DNA of 64,000 nt from Erodium maritimum (GCA_963921825.1 OY997592.1:63074336-63138335); one strand, 5' to 3'; positions 49,743 through 61,970 are shown, numbered from the stretch's first letter. The notes: generated by a model from the sequence alone, not told the origin. Numbers and translations: made by a program.

Positions 49743-50028
49743 CCCCCTATTTTATTGTGTTTTCTACAGGTAGTGGTCATGACTTGGAGTAGAGGACATC
49801 GCAGAGCATGGGGCTAGCGAGGGTCCAGAGTTTTGTTTATTTATATTTTCGTAGTGACGAAACGGTTATTTTGGACTTGTGTATTTTATTGAGCGCGGGA
49901 CTCAGAAATTCTAATACCTTTGAACTATTTATTTACCGTTATCGAATATTATGGTTTTAAATTGTTATTATTTGAAATTCAATAAGTCGCGTCTCGGGTC
50001 TTGTCAATACCGGATTTGGGGAGTGACA

Positions 50029-50539
50029 ATTCGATGGGTAGCCAAGGAAAACACAAGCAGCAAATCTGGGTGCAAGTTTGTGAGGAGCGGTGGAAGAGAG
50101 ATTCGGGTAACACAGACAACCGAAAACACGTAGATGATTGTAGGAAGGAGAGGAGTTAAATAGAATTTCGAAAGGAGCATGAAATGAGATTGTCTTAGTA
50201 GGGAGAAGATTGAGGGTATGAACCGCCATATGAAGACCTTCAACCCAAAAATAAGGCGGGAGACGTGCCTGAAAAAGAAGAGAACGGACCATGTTGTTGA
50301 CAGTTCGGATCATACGTTTTGTTTTTCCGTTTTGCTGAGAAGTGTGAGGACAAGAAAAACGAAATTTTATGCCATGAGTAAGAAAGAAATTATGAAAAGG
50401 GGTGTTATCAAATTCACGACCATTATCACATTGAAAAGCTTTAATTGGAAGAGAAAATTGAGTGCGAACATAAGATTGAAAATGAAAAAATATTTTAAAA
50501 ACCTCGGATTTAGCACGTAAGGGAAATACCCATAAGAAA
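50029..50539 (-). pseudogene. Copia integrase, middle and C-terminal part
   Basis: Minus-strand reading gives CDNGREFDNTPFHNFF, KFRFSCPHTSQQNGK, RTVNNMVRSLLFQARLP and RVFGCLCYPNLSSTAP up to VFLGYPSN, the copia integrase core and C-terminal region. The left end joins LTR A and the right end joins LTR B through the duplicated AGAAA (50535-50539). The Asp and Glu of the DNGREF motif are intact. Confidence 0.9.
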
Positions 50540-50843
50540 TGTCACGCCCCAAATCCGGTTTTGACCGGACTCGAGATGTGAACTAGGAATAAAAATAAAA
50601 GCAATAATAACGGTAAATTTAAACGAAATCAAGCTCCAATTTTAGTTCCAAAATAACAACTCCGATAAAAATGAGTCAAACGCTCAATTCTAATCAAGTA
50701 AAGAAAGACATAGTTTGGTACGAAAATGGAGGTACGTCTCTACTTCATATAACCACCCGGATCCTCAATGAGCTCCCGAGCCCTGAGACGACCTCTAAGC
50801 CTACTCACCAACGAAACTTGTAAAACAGTAAAAACAGAGGGAG

Positions 50844-50857
50844 TGAGCTTACGCTCA
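50844..50857 (-). other. Conserved LTR stem-loop, LTR B copy
   Basis: TGAGCTTACGCTCA, a perfect 5-bp stem with a TTAC loop, 305 bp from the LTR 3' end. Confidence 0.8.
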
Positions 50858-51054
50858 GTAGGAAAAAGTAGTAAAGAGAAAAAGAACTCCCGCTTCGTCA
50901 CCAAGGTTCTCGATTAGTACACTTACCAAAGGACAACACAATTAGAGATCAACAGGAATATGATCATTTGCCAATAGAAACAAACTCAAGAAACACACGA
51001 GTACCGAAATATAGATAATTAAACCACAAGACTCTGATCCACACAAAAACTCAC

Positions 51055-51164
51055 ATATCGTACCGGAACACACATCGGCCTATATATCTTCCCGGAACTC
51101 ACATCATCGGGGTGAAACAAGTCTTCCCGGAACACGTAGCATCGGGGTGAGACAACAATACACC
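51055..51164. repeat. Minisatellite in LTR B, left part
   Basis: Repeats with ACCGGAAYACMCATCGGCCT and TTCCCGGAACACGTAGCATC. The array was cut by element C at ACACC and continues at 61063. The core CCCGGAACACGTAGCATCGGGG is nearly palindromic. Confidence 0.85.
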
Positions 51165-51456
51165 TGTCACGCCCCAAATCCGGTTTTGACCAGACTCGAG
51201 ACGTGACCAGGAACAAACGAGGTAAAAGTAATAAAACTGTAATAAATTCCTTTACAATTGAAAACGAGACTAAAGTATTTCTCAATAATCCAAGAAAATA
51301 TGTTAAAACTTGATAAGTAACATAAGGTAAATAAAGTTCAACTATGTGGACCAACACATCTCTAATACAATCCTCCAGCCATCCGGAAGCTCCCGAGCCT
51401 CGAATTTTCCCAAGTCTCAAGTATACCTGTACGAACAATAAATAAACAAATAGGGG

Positions 51457-51470
51457 TGAGCTTACGCTCA
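51457..51470 (-). other. Conserved LTR stem-loop, element C 3' LTR
   Basis: TGAGCTTACGCTCA, followed on the plus strand by GTAGGGAAAA, 293 bp from the LTR 3' end. Confidence 0.8.
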
Positions 51471-52106
51471 GTAGGGAAAATCGTAAATGACCTTAGTCTC
51501 CAAGTTTAATATTAAAACTGTTTTAATTCGATGTCACAAAAGTATTAAAAAAAAACCCTAGACCAAAGGATGTAATAAACCAATAAGAAGTAACAATACC
51601 AATGGTGCAATCTCAAGGATAACGATAACTTACCAGAGAATAGATGGAAAGCATTAAAATAAAAAAGAAATCCATCACACTGGGAACAAGTAAATACTAT
51701 TAATCAAGGAATATTATGGAATCCGTTGTAATGAAATAACATCGCTTCTCCGAAGGTGACAGTAACTTAAAAGAAGTTCATAATAAATACTTTAACGGAT
51801 CAATAATAGTAAAAATGGGAATAATCAATATCTTGCCAACCACTCGCTTTCTCAAGCCTCCGATCCATGGATAGATTCTGGGATCACCTCGGTTCCCATA
51901 TTCCGATCCACCAGAGTGTCCATATCATATCGGATTTTCCCTCGGTCCAGAGGAAACACATGCGTCGGGGCACCGGAAACAATCCCAATTGGGCGCTTAT
52001 CATCGGGATTCCTAGGAATGCCTCCAAAGGACCATATGTCATAGGGGACCAAGTAGTGCATCCACTGGGATGCAGTTCCTTGGGGTGAAACCATAAGTAA
52101 TCCTTT

Positions 52107-52312
52107 ATCAATATCCCGCAGGATCTGCCGAGCCATAGGCTCCTCCCGTCACTCAATATCCCGCAGGATCTGCCGAGCCATAGGCTCCTCACATCACTCA
52201 ATATCCCGTAGGATCTGCCGAGCCGTAGCTCCTCACATCACTCAATATCCCGTAGGATCTGCCGAGCCGTAGCTCCTCACATCACTCAATATCCCGTAGG
52301 ATCTGCCAATAA
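52107..52312. repeat. 44-45 bp minisatellite in the element C 3' LTR
   Basis: Five units starting TCAATATCCCG at about 52109, 52154, 52198, 52242 and 52286, with core GGATCTGCCGAGCC and CTCCTCACATCAC. A pure C run follows at about 52418-52433. The array lies in the segment missing from the 5' LTR. Confidence 0.92.
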
Positions 52313-54317
52313 TTAACTCTCGTAATATCCAATAACCAATGCCCTTAGGCTCCAATACTCAGTCCATATCTCACTGTATCTGTCCAACTCCAACCACCAC
52401 AACGGCACCGGATTACCCCCCCCCCCCCCCCCGGTGTAGTACCGAACCAAGCAAACAAACAGACAACCCAATAAACGAGCATACATTCAAGAATAAGAAT
52501 AAAGGAACAAGCATTTCATTCTTCCATCAAGCAGCACACGTCGGAACACACTTTCATCACAACCCAGACAACCAACACCATTTCATACTTACCGTACACT
52601 TACCTGTCACCAACCATCGGTACATCGATCACCTGATTGTACCCCTTTGGCACAACCAGTCATACTCGATCATCCGTTCAACCAACAATTATATCAACAT
52701 AAACACTCAATCAACCAAGTATGCATTCGACCAATCAAACATCATGTGATCGAACAGATATGCATTCGATAAGACAAGCTAATCTAGTTTCATTAGACTC
52801 TTAAGTTAACCCGACCACAATCAATCAAGCATGTGAACCTAGCACACAACTAATCCGAGAGCTCTTCACAGCCTCTCTACCAGTCAATCAATTTCCCAAG
52901 TATTGAAAGCACACTTCACTAACTGTCATTGTCCTAAACATGCATACTAGACTCATCCATTTATTAGTAATTGAAATACGATTATTCTAGTTATTTGCAT
53001 CTTATAGGCAACTCTAGGACCTTTCCGATTTTATTATCCTAATCAGGCATACTAATCGTTAATTAAGAAATTATGACTTTCCCTACCTCGTGGTCTTCCT
53101 TTAATAAAACTCTGATGAAAAGCTCGAGTGATCACAACTCCGTTCTTCACACGGGTTCCGGCGTGATCTTCGTTCTTCTAGATCGGGTCCAAGCCCTTGC
53201 TCTCGGGCGAAGTCCCGTCTAGATTTGACAAAGAAAAGTCTAGTCAAAACCGATAAAAGTCCAAAGGATTACTTATTTATCCAAATTTGTCCTTCAAAAA
53301 AGTCTCACCTTGAATTAAATAAAATTAATTATTTAAATCTTATTTTTAAATATTTTCTTTGAAGCTGGGTTGACCCGGATCCAAGCCCAAACCCGGTCCA
53401 GAACCCGGATCCAAGGCTGACCCGGACCCGGTCCAGACCCGACCCAAAGCCTGAGTCAGATCCGGTTCAGAAGCTTGGACCTGGCCCAAGTCTATCTCCA
53501 GGCCCAGCCAAACTGGCCCAAGGTTCTGTCCGGTCCCGAGTCTGCTCCTGCGAGGATTGACTTCTCCGGCCGCCGTCGACGGCGTCGATACGTTCGAAGA
53601 GGGGGAAGCAAGGCGGCGAAGGGCGAGGGGTCGTCGGCGACGCCGTGGCTGGGCGGCGTTGGATCTAGCGCGAACCCCATCCGTTCCTATCGCTGATCTG
53701 GCGTTCATGTACTCGCCGGCGACCTTTCCGACCAATACTCCTCAGATCGGGTTCGGGGAACCGCGATTCTAGGTGATGCGGGCTCGATGGAGTAGGAACA
53801 AGGGACGAGGGCATAAACCTCGCGTTTTCCCCTCGTTGCCGGTGCGATTCGCAGTCTAGGAGCGAACCAAAGAGGTTCCCGGCGTCGCATGGCTCGGTAG
53901 CTCTCTAAGGGAGGGAAGGAGACGATGGCGAGGTGAGGGTGAGGTAGCAGAAGGAGCCGAGGGGGGAGGAAGCTCCGGCGAGGTTTGCGAAGGTCGCCGG
54001 CGTGGGTTTGTAGCTGGAGAGGGAGGGACGTGCGAGAGAGAAGCGAAGGAAAGAGAGAGAGACGCGGCGTTCATTTTCTCGATCCGCGTGCCAGAACGCA
54101 TGAAGAAGGGAGCTGAGTGGGCTAGGGTTCAGTGTTGCGTGGGTTTGGGCCGCGCTTCGCTGATTGGGCCCAAGCTGGCCCGATCCCCCCAACTCAGTCC
54201 AAAAAGCTTCTTTTCTTTTTTCTTTTTTTTTTCTCTTCAATTTCCATTCATTGCAAACTCATACCCAAACGTTTCAATTTTCCAAAAGTTACCATTTTGA
54301 AAGAGCGGGGTTTTACA

Positions 54318-54330
54318 GTCTACCCCCCTT
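54318..54330 (-). other. Polypurine tract of element C
   Basis: The minus strand reads AAGGGGGGTAGAC immediately before the 3' LTR start TGTAAAAC, the expected plus-strand primer position. Confidence 0.85.
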
Positions 54331-56820
54331 AAAAGAATTTCGTCCTCGAAATTTAAAACGCACGCGCTGTCCTTGATCCTATCTCAGGGGACGTTATGCT
54401 CAAGACTCACAGGCGAAGGATCCGCGGTCTACTCCCGCAGTTTGGGAATACGTGGAAGGTGCTAGGCAACGGCTCTAGCCTTGCCTAAGGATCTCAAAAA
54501 AAAATTAGATAAGCTGCGGGGCCAACTTGCCTCCGACGCGGCCGAACCGCTAAAAGTTCTTCTTAGGGTCACTTTCAGTAATACGCACTCACCGACTGTA
54601 ACCTTCAGAGGTCTGCGCCTTCTAACTGCATAAAGCTTGTCTGCTCTGCACGGTCTTTAACTGTTTTCGAATTTATATAACATTCACTTAATCGTGCTTC
54701 ACCAGATCACGTTATTCCTCAAACGCCATACTTGGCGGTACAAAACCGTCTCACCCAACTTCACAAAAACATGCGCAACGTTTCACCAACTTAAGAAAAC
54801 CGAGTAACAACACAAGTCGAGAAACATCTACCCACTTGAGAGAACTAAGGTGAAGATCTCGATATCACATACCGGAAATTCCGTCGTCAAGGGTATCCCA
54901 CTGGAACTCTCTACAAGTCAACAAAGTCGGAAACACACCCAACGTAACTCAACCAATTTCTCCTTTGTGATCGCCACGGGATTAATCCCAGCAGAACTCA
55001 AACACTTAACAAGTCAAAGCCGAACACAAAACAAAAAGGAAAAGGAAATAAAACGCACTCCAATCAACAGAACAAAAGACCTCACTAACACTGTAGATTC
55101 TGGAACAAACGTTCGTTTCGTCACAAACCGTGAAAAGGTAGGCGTACCTCAAACAAGAGAATAAAACAAAGCACCGAACTCTAGTCGGAAATCGGCACGC
55201 CTCAAAACATACTACCATTAGAAGCTCACATTATCCAATGTGCGGCACACTTGCCCAATCCTAACAACAGGTCACCCCTGGTAAAACCGTTCAAGATTCT
55301 CAACCGGATAAAGATTCAACCACTCAACAAGTATCACGATCCCAAAAGTTAACCATCTTGCTATAGTTCTCTTACCGTCGATATTAGTTCACACTTCTGA
55401 CAAAACCATCTTACAAGTCTCTTCGTCTAAGTTATTGTATCTGCGATACCACGGTTCTCAAACTTGGTGCACGGTTTTGTACAACCATGAACTCTACCAA
55501 CATCTTGTAGGACGAACGACGCATAACCACAAGGACGATGGAACCTCGTACTGGCACTCGAGCCTGAAAGTAGTTGTCCTTCAAGACACTAAAACAAACG
55601 TACGATAATCACACTCGACAGTGAACCACAATCCAAGATTCATTGATAAAGTTTATCCCGATCGGTGGTAATCCTTATACCGTTGACACTCGTTCACGAG
55701 TTGTCGATCAAAAACAACTTATGGTTAAGTCCACCTAAGTCACCCCATAAGGAGTAATCATCCAGCATTGTGATCTCAATAATTTGAACAGTTCAGAAGC
55801 TAGCGCGGTTCTTCCACCGTTCCTCGAACAACTCAAAACCAACAACAATTAACCCCTAACCTTTCCTGTGCCCATGCATGTCACACACACAAAAAAAAAT
55901 CCGACCTACCACACAACGCTTCGTTCGGTGCCATCTTGTTACTGGCCTGGAAGGCTTGTGGTAGTCGCCACCGGCTATCCGCTGCCGGATTCCAACGTGA
56001 GGTGCTCTTACTACTAAGGCGTAACCTTATGGTTATGCTTAGTCCTCGCGGGACGTTTGGCGTTCGTTCTTCTCTTACTGGCAAAGGTACACCTTGGTAC
56101 TCGGTTCTCGTCTTCCGTATTCTTCTCCGCTGGGGAAGTCGTTTGAACAACTCTCGATGTTATTTGCCTGTTCCGCGTGAACTGGCGGAAAACCGTTTAG
56201 TCCTTCCGGGACGAACGTAGGGAGCACATTCAATCCAACCTCTTAAGTACGGCACACCCTTGTGCAACTTTTCGCTCGTTAAGCGGGATTTTGAAACAAA
56301 ATCGCCTTGAAGGTTCAAATGTTATGACCTAAACCTTCTAGCGGAGGTAGAAGAAGCTGGAAATTACTGCTCATGTGGGTTATGGGCCCACCACGCTTCC
56401 GCTGCGCTACTCTGATCTCATCGTTGCTCGGTCATCTCCGATGACCGGTCGGACCGTCTACTGGTCACGACTGCAGCCTTTCATTGCTCAGCATTCGCTG
56501 CTGATGACATTCGGTGAACGTTTGTTGTTTCACCCATCGGTTCTTAAAACTCGAACAGTACTTTCGACGAGAGAAAAGAACTTTCAGTACGACAAGGCCT
56601 GTTACTCCTCTTTCAAACTCAAACTGACATTAATCGGTACCACCACACCTCTAGTCGGTGTGTTAAGATATGAGTAGGGTTTACCAGTTTTAGTTCCGTT
56701 CTCACAAAAAATAACCACGAAAACAACACGACCAAGTGTAAATCTCAAGTGTTAGCAAACACAATCCACAAGGTAAATCGTAAACGGGCACTCTAAGCAA
56801 TCTCGAGATCGGTACCGAGT
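54331..56820 (-). other. Non-coding interior of element C
   Basis: About 2.5 kb between the polypurine tract and the gag remnant, where pol would be in an autonomous element. Short frames occur (for example 55881-56150) but none shows protease, RT, RNase H or integrase motifs. It may be highly decayed pol or unrelated filler. Confidence 0.6.
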
Positions 56821-56849
56821 CCCTCAACTCGGGGCCCGGCAATCGCGTA

Positions 56850-57529
56850 TGCTCGGCCTTGCTGAATCAGAAGTCCTCCTCTCGGTGGTGGTGGAAGGAT
56901 CTGCTGCTGTGATAGCATGTCCTCTTATCGGCTCTCGTAGGCCGACCTGCAGGACGGTTTGTGAATACAACATTCCATGGGAAGTTCCGGCCCAGATGTC
57001 CCAACTGTCTGCACGAAGGACAAAAATGTGCTTCTCCCTCAAGCTGAAGGATCGCGAACAAAATTCTCAAATGAACATCCGAATACTCTCGATGTAACAA
57101 AGTGGCGGGTAATCCGCTCCAACCATACCACAGCTGCCTCGGGGTCCGAACCTTCGGGATTGATTGGCGTACTCAATCTACGAAAATCCCCGAGAGCCTG
57201 ACTGTGTTGCTGTGCATCTGACCTGGCTTCTCGAAAGTGACGGCGTCGGCCGTAGGCACAGACTCTGGTGCTGGTACTGCAGTCTCCCGTTGAGTGCTAG
57301 GCGCTGCTGGTACTGCGCGAACCACCTCATCCATGAGGGGTCGCCTGAGTCAACTCTGCGACTGGAGGAACTCTAGGCAGTAACCCTGACGGTCTACTCT
57401 CAAACTCTGGTGCTTTAAAGGAGTAGTAACATGGGCACTCGTTGCCCTTGCCTACTCAACAGCTGGTGTCTGGCTGTGCCCCACCGCTGGGCGGCTCCTG
57501 GTCCCTCTCGGACTGTAAGCACGGAACAT
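56850..57529 (-). pseudogene. Gag remnant of element C, internally deleted
   Basis: Starts at the Met at 57527-57529 with a sequence like SPRGTRSRPAVG, aligned with gag copies 1 and 2. After stops and frameshifts, HLRILFAILQLEGEA (capsid region) runs straight into CPSCRQLGHLGRNF, a zinc knuckle. The roughly 120 residues that separate these in copy 1 are missing. Confidence 0.82.
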
Positions 57530-59200
57530 CTCGTGTACTCGTTGTGTTTAAAACGTAATTAATCAGAAATCAATTTAACTCAAGTAGTTCGATTTATCAA
57601 AAGGGACGTTCTCGCGCGTCTTAAAGAGATCCCACTTGGATTGCTAATACGAAGTCTCGTTTAGAACAACCGGTTCGATCAAAACACAAGGACGTCCACG
57701 CGCGTCCCACCAAGATCATAAAAAGACCACCCGCACTTGGCTCCAAAGATAAATATCTAACACTTTAAATAAAGGCAGAAAAGGCCGCAACTTAGTGCAT
57801 CTCACAACAGCAATCAACGGTGTTCAAACAAATCAATCAACTCCCATAGGAGAAACAATCTCAATCAATTCACACAGTTCGCAAAGCATCAAGCATACCC
57901 CTCGATTGGGTCTCTTCCCAACACTAAGGTCTAAAATCGCAACACGATAAATTTCACAATTTATGTCCTCAACTCTTTTTCTATAATCTTCTTCCCTTAC
58001 TTTTCCCTTATAACATTCGTGTTGATCTCACGTCGTTACAACCCGATTCAGGCGTCCCCGAATCTCGTTGTAACCACTTGACATCCCTCTATCATGCTCG
58101 ACTATAGTGGCGCCCCTGAGTCAGCCCGTGATAGTGCAAACACTTCAGTTTCTACCAAAAATTCGGCATGACTCGTTTGTATTTTCCTCTAACCATCCGC
58201 TTAAGCGGGACATTTATATAATAACCTGTACAGAGGGTCCTACACATAAGGTGCACACAAAACATCTCAAACACACAACCTCTTGAACACCATAAATAAC
58301 CAATGCGGGTCTTAGCAAATAACTCATTATTAGTTCAACTTTACTTCTTAAATGACGGTTATCACTTAAACAAATCAACAATTTCACAACTAATATTTCG
58401 TCACTCTAGAACACGCAGCATTAGAATAGTACAGCAAAGTATGGTGTCGGAGCATCATCGGCTCAGTCTTCCCGTATCACGAAGCATAGGGATGTAACCA
58501 GTCCCGTATCACGAAACATAGGAGTAAAACCAATCCCGTATCACGAAGCATAGGATGGAACGAGTCTTTCCGGATCACGGAGCCTCGGAAAAGACATAAT
58601 ACACTTAAAAAGAGCGCAAGAATACACGAGTTCTACTCCTTCCTCAAATCTCATCCCAATTGGATTATCATCTCAGTTTTAATTCCTTAAACAGCGGTCA
58701 ATGTCCCAACCAAGTCAACGTTTCAACCATTCAACACCTTAACTTTTTAACCCTTCAATAAATCTCACAGTCAACACTTCAATAAGTTCACACCTCGATA
58801 CACTTCAATAAATCAACCCTTCAATCTATCAATCATGGAACGACCAATCACAGTGGTAATAGACTTAACAAATAATTTACTTAACGACCAGTTTATCACG
58901 GTTCGATCATTGCTCGTTAATCCAATACCGATCTCAACCATTCGGTTTCCCCGATCACTGTACATTACAGCCCATAGGGTAAGGATACCACTCAAGCGAT
59001 GTAACCATTTTAATAAAGAGATTCAAATTTAAAAAACCATTGAGACAAACAAGATTCTTGTCGTTCCCACTCTACGCATCAAATATTTTCACTTGCGTCA
59101 CTGAGCACACGACTTAGACCTCCTAACTCTACCCACCTAGTTGACGTTGGTCCGAGGTTTTGAAAACAGTTCAAAATTTAACCTGTTTCAAATGAAACCA
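57530..59200 (-). other. Gypsy leader, copy 3
   Basis: Long untranslated leader of element C. 58018-58212 matches leader copies 1 and 2. The right end (59092-59200) matches 4180-4273. A copy-specific 32-bp array sits at 58471-58598. Confidence 0.8.
58471..58598. repeat. 32-bp tandem array in leader copy 3
   Basis: Units start at 58471, 58503, 58535 and about 58567, with CCCGTATCACGAAGCATAGG as core; the last unit is degenerate. It occupies the same leader position as the 41-bp array of copy 1 but has a different sequence. Confidence 0.9.
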
Positions 59201-59213
59201 GGCTCTGATACCA
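59201..59213 (-). other. Primer-binding site of element C
   Basis: TGGTATCAGAGCC on the minus strand, complementary to initiator-Met tRNA, three bases from the 5' LTR. Confidence 0.93.
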
Positions 59214-59216
59214 AAT

Positions 59217-61062
59217 TGTCACGCCCCAAATCCGGTTTTGACTAGACTCGAGACGTGACCAGGAACAAACGAGGTAAAAGTAATAAAACTGTAATAAATT
59301 CCTTTACAACTGAAAACGAGACTAAAGTATTTCTCAATAATCCAAGAAAAGATGTTAAAACTTGATAAGTAACATAAGGTAAATAAAGTTCAACTATGTG
59401 GACCAACACATCTCTAATACAATCCTCCAGCCATCCGGAAGCTCCCGAGCCTCGAATTTTCCCAAGTCTCAAGTATACCTGTACGAACAATAAATAAACA
59501 AATAGGGGTGAGCTTACGCTCAGTAGGGAAAATCGTAAATGACCTTAGTCTAGAAGTTTAATATTAAAACTGTTTTAATTCGATGTCACAAAAGTATTAA
59601 AAAAAACCCTAGACCAAAGGATGTAATAAACCAATAAGAAGTAACAATACCAATGGTGCAATCTCAAGGATAACGATAACTTACCAGAGAATAGATGGAA
59701 AGCATTAAAATAAAATAGAAATCCATCACACTGGGAACAAGTAAATACTATTAATCAAGGACCTTTCCGATTTTATTATCCTAATCAGGCATACTAAGCG
59801 TTAATTAAGAAATTATGACTTTCCCTACCTCGTGGTCTTCCTTTAATAAAACTCTGATGAAAAGCTCGAGTGATCACAACTCCGTTCTTCACACGGGTTC
59901 CGGCGTGATCTTCGTTCTTCTAGATCGGGTCCAAGCCCTTGCTCTCGGGCGAAGTCCCGTCTAGATTTGACAAAGAAAAGTCTAGTCAAAACCGATAAAA
60001 GTCCAAAGGATTACTTATTTATCCAAATTTGTCCTTCAAAAAAGTCTCACCTTGAATTAAATAAAATTAATTATTTAAATCTTATTTTTAAATATTTTCT
60101 TTGAAGCTGGGTTGACCCGGATCCAAGCCCAAACCCGGTCCAGAACCCGGATCCAAGGCTGACCCGGACCCGGTCCAGACCCGACCCAAAGCCTGAGTCA
60201 GATCCGGTTCAGAAGCTTGGACCTGGCCCAAGTCTATCTCCAGGCCCAGCCAAACTGGCCCAAGGTTCTGTCCGGTCCCGAGTCTGCTCCTGCGAGGATT
60301 GACTTCTCCGGCCGCCGTCGACGGCGTCGATACGTTCGAAGAGGGGGAAGCAAGGCGGCGAAGGGCGAGGGGTCGTCGGCGACGCCGTGGCTGGGCGGCG
60401 TTGGATCTAGCGCGAACCCCATCCGTTCCTATCGCTGATCTGGCGTTCATGTACTCGCCGGCGACCTTTCCGACCAATACTCCTCAGATCGGGTTCGGGG
60501 AACCGCGATTCCAGGTGATGCGGGCTCGATGGAGTAGGAACAAGGGACGAGGGCATAAACCTCGCGTTTTCCCCTCGTTGCCGGTGCGATTCGCAGTCTA
60601 GGAGCGAACCAAAGAGGTTCCCGGCGTCGCATGGCTCGGTAGCTCTCTAAGGGAGGGAAGGAGACGATGGCGAGGTGAGGGTGAGGTAGCAGAAGGAGCC
60701 GAGGGGGGAGGAAGCTCCGGCGAGGTTTGCGAAGGTCGCCGGCGTGGGTTTGTAGCTGGAGAGGGAGGGACGTGCGAGAGAGAAGCGAAGGAAAGAGAGA
60801 GAGACGCGGCGTTCATTTTCTCGATCCGCGTGCCAGAACGCATGAAGAAGGGAGCTGAGTGGGCTAGGGTTCAGTGTTGCGTGGGTTTGGGCCGCGCTTC
60901 GCTGATTGGGCCCAAGCTGGCCCGATCCCCCCAACTCAGTCCAAAAAGCTTCTTTTCTTTTTTTTTTTGATTTTTTTCTCTTCAATTTCCATTCATTGCA
61001 AACTCATACCCAAACGTTTCAATTTTCCAAAAGTTACCCTTTTGAAAGAGCGGGGTTTTACA
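59217..61062 (-). repeat. 5' LTR of element C, 1846 bp (internally deleted)
   Basis: Same ends as the 3' LTR. Near 59760 it jumps from ATTAATCAAGGA to CCTTTCCG, lacking the equivalent of 51711-53020 (1310 bp). The four bases AGGA occur at both edges, which fits a microhomology deletion after insertion. Confidence 0.95.
59509..59522 (-). other. Conserved LTR stem-loop, element C 5' LTR
   Basis: TGAGCTTACGCTCA, identical to the 3' LTR copy, 293 bp from the LTR 3' end. Confidence 0.8.
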
Positions 61063-61275
61063 ACACCATACCGGAATACCCATCGGCCTAGGTGTCTTCC
61101 CGGAACACGTAGCATCGGGTGAGACAACAATACACCATACCGGAATACCCATCGGCCTAGGTGTCTTCCCGGAACACGTAGCATCGGGGTGAAACAACAT
61201 AATAAACATATCGGACTGGCACACCCCTCGGTCGGACATCTTCCCGGAAACACACATCGGGGCAAGTAAACAACA
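61063..61275. repeat. Minisatellite in LTR B, right part
   Basis: Two units of 69 bp start at 61066 and 61135 (CCATACCGGAATACC), followed by a diverged third. It is contiguous with 51055-51164 once element C is removed. Confidence 0.9.
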
Positions 61276-61970
61276 ATAACACACAATACCAAACACAACA
61301 CATTACACCGAACTCATCTTACCAATCAAGCTTACCGACACGACTTACCAAACACATCCCATCGGTCTATCATTCACCCAATCATATCACAAGGTACAAT
61401 CATATCACATTCAACACATTCACTCAACCAATCATGTCACGGAGCAACCATTCATATCATACTCATCATAATTCATATAGTTTAATAAGATTCTTAGACT
61501 AACCAACGAACATATTATGCACCAACAATTAAGGACTATTAACCACAATCAACACAAACAACAATCATTCCTAAGGCTCGACATGGCCACATATGAATCT
61601 ACAGCACGACAATTCCCATAATTGAAAGCGGTTATTCTAGTGAATCACATCCTATATGCAAACTAAGACTCTTCCGGTTATTATCATCCTATATGCATAC
61701 TATTAGCATTCCTTAATTAAAAGCGGAAATTTACTACTATTCCCTACCTCAGGTTCTCCAAACGCTTAATCACACAACCGGCGAGTAGTCTTCTCCTCCG
61801 AGCTAGAGAATAAGGTCTAGGAACATAAATTAATACTATAATTAATAAACATTCAAGGTCGGTTTTAAAGTGAAAAACTTAAAATGCCCCTAATGACAAA
61901 ACTTGGGCCACAAGGGTAAATTGGGCCCGAACAAGGCCCAATTTGGGCAGCCCACAGATCCGGAATCTGG

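Larger units (their letters stand above)
46433..50028 (+). mobile_element. Giant LTR A (plus strand), probable solo LTR, 3.6 kb
   Basis: Starts TGTAAAGACCGGG and ends CCGGATTTGGGGAGTGACA, the same end motif (one base different) as LTRs B and C. It interrupts copia integrase exactly between LGYPSN and HRGF. The target duplication is only partly kept (GGTTC left, ATTC right). Inside are a pyrimidine-rich leader-like block (46600-47110), a GGGTC-rich block (47430-47635), an AT-rich TTTAATTTA block, a 71-bp minisatellite and a stem-loop near 49735. No internal region or second LTR is seen. Confidence 0.82.
51165..54317 (-). repeat. 3' LTR of element C, 3153 bp (full-length form)
   Basis: On the minus strand it starts TGTAAAACCCCGCTC and ends CCGGATTTGGGGCGTGACA. 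It contains a purine/pyrimidine-rich leader-like block (53870-54240), a GGGTC-rich block (53370-53500), an AT-rich block, a 44-bp minisatellite and the stem-loop at 51457-51470. Frames over the GC-rich block are low-complexity and are not called. 51711-53020 is absent from the partner LTR. Confidence 0.95.
51165..61062 (-). mobile_element. Element C: young gypsy-type LTR element without pol, TSD ACACC
   Basis: A complete 9.9-kb element with target duplication ACACC (51160-51164 and 61063-61067). It has a 3' LTR (51165-54317), a polypurine tract (AAGGGGGGTAGAC on the minus strand), an internal region of 4.9 kb, a primer-binding site (59201-59213) and a 5' LTR (59217-61062). The LTRs are nearly identical over their shared parts, so insertion is recent. 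Inside, only a broken gag is recognisable. Long LTRs with no pol make it a non-autonomous derivative (LARD/TR-GAG-like). Confidence 0.95.

Noticed and set aside
53346-53735. 129-codon minus-strand frame, identical at 60088-60477
   Set aside because: Identity reflects the two LTRs of one recent element; content is GGGTC-repeat translation (Gly/Pro/Asp), not selection on a protein.
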